Shown here piece after piece: positions 8,321 to 11,098 of a stretch of DNA of 11,098 nucleotides (positions are counted from its first letter, which is position 1; each line of letters opens with the position of its first letter). Location: positions 1-11,098 of the forward strand of contig CAYXGF010000054.1 in NCBI GenBank assembly GCA_964464465.1. The letters run 5' to 3'. A model generated the notes under the pieces. It saw nothing but the letters and a program-made list of their open reading frames with translations. It was not told where the DNA came from and did no database searches. The position numbers were made by a program, and so were the translations under genes. The DNA is from UBA940 sp964464465. GTDB taxonomy: Bacteria; Bacteroidota; Bacteroidia; Bacteroidales; Rikenellaceae.

Positions 8321-8477
8321 CAAGGAAAGAATCAGTCTAACAATCAATCTAATAAGGCAAACGCTTAAAGTTTGTTAGAAAATTTAGGCAGTTTTTTCAC
8401 TCTGCCAAACGAAATTTACACAGTTCATTGGGATACACGCACTCGCGCCCAATACTTGATTGTTTATCACCATCTGT
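8321..8477. other. Non-coding stretch after the efflux operon
   Basis: No gene is seen. It contains a loose inverted repeat (TCTAACAA at 8336-8343 with TTGTTAGA at 8372-8379), a short GGCAG/CTGCC pair at about 8386-8406, and ATTGGG/CCCAAT pairing near 8427-8453. None has a run of T long enough to be a confident terminator. The stretch directly abuts the broken end of the tRNA fragment and so may be the sequence that replaced the tRNA's 3' half. Confidence 0.4.
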
Positions 8478-8515
8478 ACCGGAATCCAGTATTCTATCCA
8501 TTGAACTACAGGAGC
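8478..8515 (-). pseudogene. 5' half of a tRNA-Arg-like gene, broken at the anticodon loop
   Basis: On the minus strand the bases read GCTCCTGTAGTTCAATGGAT, then AGAATACTGGATTCCGGT. This gives a 5' acceptor strand (GCTCCTG), a D-arm of the kind seen in Bacteroidetes tRNA-Arg (AGTTCAATGGATAGAAT), the 5' anticodon stem CTGGA and the loop TTCCGGT with anticodon CCG. After that point the 3' anticodon stem (expected TCCAG), T-arm and CAGGAGC acceptor strand are all missing, both here and elsewhere in the window. It is therefore a remnant rather than a working tRNA. A break at the anticodon loop suggests site-specific integration into a tRNA gene, though which element did it is not visible. Confidence 0.6.
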
Positions 8516-8532
8516 TTACAATATTTTTGAGG

Positions 8533-8596
8533 TTGGCAAACTCTTTTGCCAATTTGGTGCTTTGTCAAAATTGAGTTAAATTTGCATACAAGCACC
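8533..8596. other. Two adjacent stem-loops between the repeat copies
   Basis: TTGGCAAA-ctct-TTTGCCAA at 8533-8552 is an 8-bp perfect stem with a 4-nt loop. GGTGCTT at 8556-8562 pairs with AAGCACC at 8590-8596 around a 27-nt loop. Both lie just downstream of the minus-strand operon's last stop codon (8611), so they may stop or protect that transcript. There is no good T run on either strand, so a classical intrinsic terminator is not well supported. Confidence 0.4.
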
Positions 8597-8611
8597 GGAA
8601 TCCAATATTCT
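8594..8611 (-). repeat. Second copy of the tRNA break-point sequence (possible att site)
   Basis: Minus-strand AGAATATTGGATTCCGGT matches 17 of 18 bases of the tRNA fragment end at 8478-8495 (AGAATACTGGATTCCGGT). The two are in direct orientation, 116 bp apart. This copy has no tRNA sequence on either side. Its first base pair overlaps the TAA stop of the 203-aa gene. The arrangement fits a pair of attachment-site remnants at the edge of an inserted module, which is inference. Confidence 0.5.
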
Positions 8612-9222
8612 TACAAACAATTATTAACTTTCTCAGTGAAATTTTGATTTATATATCGAATGGACAGATTCGGGATTTTTTTATTGGGTATAAATAAATT
8701 CCTAGGAATCATATCTTTGTTCAATATATAAAAATATGGTTTTCGAAGTGAGTCGATTGGTATAGGTAAATATTTTGTGGTTAACTTATACAACGGAGAG
8801 GTTATATCGTATCTCTCTGTTATAAGAGCTATTTTTTTCAAATTATCATCAACATCTGCAATTATTATAAGTCTTGACAAATCTTTGCGCATATCTCTCA
8901 ATATTTCAAATTGAGATTCATAACATGAATTGCATTGGGTCATCGAGAATCGAAAAAAGACCTTTTCGCCATCGTTGACTATCTCTGACAATGGTGTTAA
9001 TTCACCATCAATATTGAATAATGTCGTCTGGTCCAAACTATAACCGATACTATTAATTTCATTCAATTTATCACTTGCTACATCCACAAAATCCAAATAA
9101 TCTTGACAAGTTTCAATAACAACATTTAATGTTTTGGTTTTATTATAACATAAAAATGCAAGGATAATAATGATAGTTAATAAACTCAAAGTCACAATAA
9201 GAAACAAATTCTTATTCATCAT
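8611..9222 (-). CDS. Membrane-anchored thioredoxin-fold (TlpA-like) CxxC protein
   Basis: A 203-aa protein with one N-terminal membrane helix (about 5-25) and a periplasmic domain. The start of a thioredoxin-like fold is seen at about 64-100: a strand with a conserved-looking DGELTPLSEIV segment (72-82), then the redox motif FRFSMTQCNSCYESQ with C97-N-S-C100. K161-P162 in LRKPYFYILN sits where the cis-proline of thioredoxin folds is found. The overall similarity is to TlpA/redoxin proteins; substrate and direction (oxidase or reductase) are not determined by the sequence. Two adjacent Met codons (9222 and 9219) are possible starts. The gene overlaps the end of the beta-propeller gene by 11 bp, implying coupled translation. 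It is the last gene of an A+T-rich operon whose first gene encodes a four-cysteine peptide, a plausible substrate by association only. Confidence 0.75.
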   Translation of the reverse strand: MMNKNLFLIVTLSLLTIIIILAFLCYNKTKTLNVVIETCQDYLDFVDVASDKLNEINSIGYSLDQTTLFNIDGELTPLSEIVNDGEKVFFRFSMTQCNSCYESQFEILRDMRKDLSRLIIIADVDDNLKKIALITERYDITSPLYKLTTKYLPIPIDSLRKPYFYILNKDMIPRNLFIPNKKIPNLSIRYINQNFTEKVNNCL

Positions 9223-10390
9223 TCATATTTTTAAGCTGATACATAACCAGAACGCCATTTTCATCATCTCTGATGCCGTTTGCGATGTCGGCGACTTGCC
9301 TTTCGAGAGGATTTTCCAGGTTCAATTCATCATTCAATACATAGTTGTAGACAATCCGAAACATATCGGCTCTATGGTATGCCACGATATAGTCCTGTGT
9401 CAGATAGTAATTATCTAATGACAAATTATAGAGGTCCTTTATTTTCATCAATTCCACATCATAATGCGAACCCGTCTTACAATCATAGATAGTATTGTAT
9501 TTCTTGGATTTATATCTGTACGAAATGAAAATATATCTGGACGAGGATGACAGACGATCAATGCCCCAGATGTATTTAGCCGCAATACCTTGTTTCATTC
9601 CCTCTATCAGGTCGATTGTTGCATATTGTTCCGGCATTGTCTGCTTGCCGAAGTCAACGTACAGATAAGGGCGGCATTTACCTTTCGCGTTTAATGCATA
9701 AATCATATTGTCCGAAGGATAGCAGACAACAGCTCCATCGTGAAAAGCTGCACATGCTCTTTCGCTGCTAAAATATCTGCCGCAATCATCCTGTTCGAAA
9801 GGAAGCATTTTATCTTTGACTTCACCATTTTTATTCAAGACGAACAATCGATAATAGCCACTCGAAGTCTCGCTCCATTTGTTGACAAGAAAAATATCGT
9901 CGCCTTGCACAAAAATATTGTTTCCCCATACCGACGAAATGTCTATTGAACGCACGAACACACCCTCCAAATCGTAAATAACAATCTTACAGCCCGCATT
10001 GTCCAAAATATATACATTGTCGCTTGTTATGTATGCATCTGTCAATTCCGCATATTCATTTTGCGCCCGGCCACATTTATTTATCTTGTATTCAAAAACG
10101 CCATCGGTATTAAACACAAGAATACTCTGAGTTAAATTATCCACAATGAAAAGCCTATCATCCCGGAGCATGATATTTGAGATTTCTCCTAACAAACACT
10201 CTTTGGAGGTCTCCAATTTCAATAATCTGTGTATCCCTTGCGGATGTATAATATCCGCATCACCTAAATTATTGTTAATGGCTTCGACATCGACTGAGAT
10301 TCGAGGTGTATCCATCGGCGATGTGTTACTGGAACAGCTGCCCAACACCACCAATAACATACACGAAGCTAATTTGAAAAAATTGTTCAT
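9212..10390 (-). CDS. 6-bladed beta-propeller lipoprotein (DUF5128/PF17170-like)
   Basis: A 392-aa predicted lipoprotein. The signal peptide ends in the lipobox LGSC with lipidated C19 (MLLVVLGSCSSN). The rest matches the pattern of the Bacteroidetes 6-bladed beta-propeller family: blades with 'D-N-x-x-x-x-I-L-V-F-x-x-D-G' (84-97), a following 'CGRAQNEYAELTDAYI' (106-121; usually G-x-G-P-G-E-Y-x-x-L-x-D), 'YDLEGVFVRSIDI' (139-151), 'LFVLNKNGEVKDK' (182-194) and 'SDNMIYALNAKGKCRPYLYVDFG' split across 226-248. The lipid anchor places it in the periplasm or on the cell surface. No enzyme residues are apparent; propellers of this kind probably bind a ligand or partner. The gene lies 26 bp after the peptide gene and overlaps the CxxC gene, so all three form an operon. 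Several extra cysteines (65, 106, 134, 203, 213, 223, 239) could be redox-linked to its neighbours. Confidence 0.85.
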   Translation of the reverse strand: MNNFFKLASCMLLVVLGSCSSNTSPMDTPRISVDVEAINNNLGDADIIHPQGIHRLLKLETSKECLLGEISNIMLRDDRLFIVDNLTQSILVFNTDGVFEYKINKCGRAQNEYAELTDAYITSDNVYILDNAGCKIVIYDLEGVFVRSIDISSVWGNNIFVQGDDIFLVNKWSETSSGYYRLFVLNKNGEVKDKMLPFEQDDCGRYFSSERACAAFHDGAVVCYPSDNMIYALNAKGKCRPYLYVDFGKQTMPEQYATIDLIEGMKQGIAAKYIWGIDRLSSSSRYIFISYRYKSKKYNTIYDCKTGSHYDVELMKIKDLYNLSLDNYYLTQDYIVAYHRADMFRIVYNYVLNDELNLENPLERQVADIANGIRDDENGVLVMYQLKNMNDE

Positions 10391-10416
10391 ATGGCAATTA
10401 TTACAACATCATTTCA

Positions 10417-10740
10417 TCAATAAGGCACTTCTTGACAAGAATATGGATTACAACCATCGCCTTTATTTGGACATTTATCCTTTAAACCTTGTTTAATTAT
10501 TTTTGTCCATCCTACATGTGCGTCAAGTTCAGCATTAGCCCCATCACTTTCGATTGTAGCACCAGTTTCTATATTCACATAAACATATAAATTGCAATAC
10601 TCAGCTTTACCATAATTTTTGGGATATCTGTATTGTCCCTGCCCCTCATTTTGAGTCAGAGCAGATAAGTCGGAATTTAAAAAGATTTTAACTCGATTTA
10701 AATCGCGATACATCGAATAACCACCCAATGCTGTTGCCAA
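10417..10740 (-). CDS. NVEALA-like four-cysteine peptide, signal region interrupted
   Basis: The open frame gives 107 aa from a TTG at 10740, or 98 aa from an ATG at 10713. The stretch FLNSDLSALTQNEGQG (20-35) resembles the L-x-x-NVEALA-x-x-E leader junction of the NVEALA family, a group of short exported Bacteroidetes peptides; the central motif is divergent here. The mature part has four cysteines (C49, C90, C97, C102), spaced as C-x6-C-x4-C at the end. ATALGGYSMY just before it looks like the end of a signal peptide. However, the expected start ATGAAA at 10785 is followed in frame by TAA, and the frame from there to 10740 also holds TAGTAG. Two single-base changes would rejoin it. The gene is thus either decaying, affected by base-calling errors in short homopolymers, or started internally without a signal. 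It is first in the operon with the propeller lipoprotein and the CxxC protein. Confidence 0.6.
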   Translation of the reverse strand: MATALGGYSMYRDLNRVKIFLNSDLSALTQNEGQGQYRYPKNYGKAEYCNLYVYVNIETGATIESDGANAELDAHVGWTKIIKQGLKDKCPNKGDGCNPYSCQEVPY

Positions 10741-10801
10741 ACATAACTACTACACGTAGCAACAAAAATGTGTTTAGGGTTTCATTTACTTATAATCTTC
10801 A

Positions 10802-10832
10802 CAAATATAATTGTTTATTTATTTTTATCAAA
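10802..10832 (-). promoter_or_regulatory. Bacteroidetes-type promoter of the peptide operon
   Basis: On the minus strand, TTTG (10829-10832) is followed after exactly 19 bp by TATATTTG (10802-10809). This matches the -33 TTTG / -7 TAnnTTTG consensus and spacing. Transcription would start near 10795, only about 10 nt before the ATG at 10785 or about 55-80 nt before the internal starts at 10740 and 10713. Confidence 0.75.
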
Positions 10833-10847
10833 TAAATAAACAATTAT
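10807..10847. repeat. 18-bp perfect inverted repeat over the promoter
   Basis: Positions 10807-10824 are the exact reverse complement of 10830-10847, with a 5-nt loop (TTATC). The arms are made of TTTA/TAAA units around one G:C pair. The repeat covers most of the -33 element, the entire 19-bp spacer and the end of the -7 box, a position suited to an operator or a DNA-bending site. It lies upstream of the likely transcription start, so it is not an RNA terminator for this operon. No T run flanks it beyond its own arms. Confidence 0.75.
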
Positions 10848-10988
10848 TTCATCCAAATTTCAATATAAATTAAAGTGATTATATATCTATTCACACGATT
10901 ATATAGAATGAATATTGATAATAGATAGAAAACCGAGGGATTATGATGTTCAAAACCGAATTGCAATTACGCTGCTAAATCATTCATG
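10848..10988. other. Non-coding A+T-rich stretch beyond the operon
   Basis: No gene, repeat or promoter consensus is recognised. It is very A+T-rich up to about 10940, with a mild TATAT-rich core. After that the composition shifts towards G+C. An 11-codon frame (about 10941-10976) and a 23-codon plus-strand frame starting at 10986 are present, but neither has supporting features. Confidence 0.4.
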
Positions 10989-11098
10989 TCAGACCACCCA
11001 AGCAACTCGACAATGTTTAAAGACGCTCTCAACCGCCTCACCACTCGGTCTGTTTAGATGCATTGCCGCTCCGCTCGGTCGGGACCAAATGGCTTTCG
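10989..11098 (-). CDS. Possible C-terminal end of a gene running off the right edge
   Basis: On the minus strand the frame is open from the window edge to a TGA at 10989-10991, giving about 36 codons that contain AMHLNRPSGEAVESVFKHC and end in RVAWVV. Its base composition is clearly more G+C-rich than the neighbouring 10.8-10.95 kb. No family is recognised. The length is too short to exclude chance, and an opposing plus-strand frame is also partly open, so this is only a weak call. Confidence 0.2.
   Translation of the reverse strand, partial: KAIWSRPSGAAMHLNRPSGEAVESVFKHCRVAWVV

Noticed and set aside
8336..8379. Intrinsic terminator for the efflux operon
   Set aside because: The arms are only 8 A+T-rich base pairs around a 28-nt loop and are not followed by a T run.
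8430..8515. A complete, working tRNA-Arg gene
   Set aside because: The sequence after the anticodon loop cannot form the 3' anticodon stem, T-arm or acceptor strand. CAGGAGC is not found downstream.
10807..10847. Invertible-promoter arms of the kind used for phase variation
   Set aside because: Those have short repeats flanking a promoter segment of a hundred or more bases. Here the loop is 5 nt, so inversion would change nothing useful.
1..11098. CRISPR array, rRNA or transposase gene
   Set aside because: No regularly spaced repeats, rRNA-like stretches or transposase/integrase motifs were found on either strand.

Overview
The window looks like a chromosomal segment of a Bacteroidales bacterium, possibly a Rikenellaceae/Alistipes-like gut species (the genus is a guess). 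Three things support this: -7 boxes matching TAnnTTTG, the typical Bacteroidetes small-tripartite efflux operon, and a downstream cluster (NVEALA-like peptide, 6-bladed beta-propeller lipoprotein, membrane-anchored CxxC protein) of a type found in Bacteroidetes.

Layout, left to right. (1) 1-263 is a leader region with promoter-like boxes facing both ways and a scatter of TTCCCG motifs. (2) 264-1912 holds two plus-strand genes of unknown function, 14 bp apart: a 98-aa protein and a 445-aa secreted protein with MORN-like segments, a charged coiled coil and a conserved-looking C-terminal domain. A strong intrinsic terminator follows at 1951-1988. (3) 2022-2603 (minus) is a six-helix HdeD/DUF308 membrane protein. 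(4) 2877-8320 (plus) is a complete RND tripartite efflux operon: periplasmic adaptor, inner-membrane HAE1-type pump with its proton-relay residues intact, and TolC-type outer-membrane channel, the last two overlapping by 4 bp. No regulator gene is visible next to it. (5) 8321-8610 is non-coding. It carries the 5' half of a tRNA-Arg-like gene (minus strand), broken at the anticodon loop, a second copy of the 18-nt break-point sequence 116 bp away, and two stem-loops between or beside them. (6) 8611-10740 (minus) is a visibly A+T-rich three-gene operon read right to left: cysteine-containing NVEALA-like peptide, beta-propeller lipoprotein, membrane-anchored thioredoxin-fold protein. Its promoter at about 10802-10832 fits the Bacteroidetes consensus and is overlaid by an 18-bp perfect inverted repeat. 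(7) 10848-11098 is non-coding at first, then turns abruptly G+C-richer at about 10960, with a possible partial reading frame at the edge.

The efflux operon and hdeD look like ordinary envelope-defence genes. The 8.5-10.8 kb part looks like an acquired module beside a damaged tRNA. Its peptide carries four cysteines, and its third gene encodes a CNSC thioredoxin-like protein predicted to face the same compartment. This suggests, without proof, that the peptide is exported and its thiols are handled by its own operon partner. The peptide's expected signal sequence is present upstream but interrupted by two frame changes, so the gene may be decaying, mis-sequenced, or started internally.
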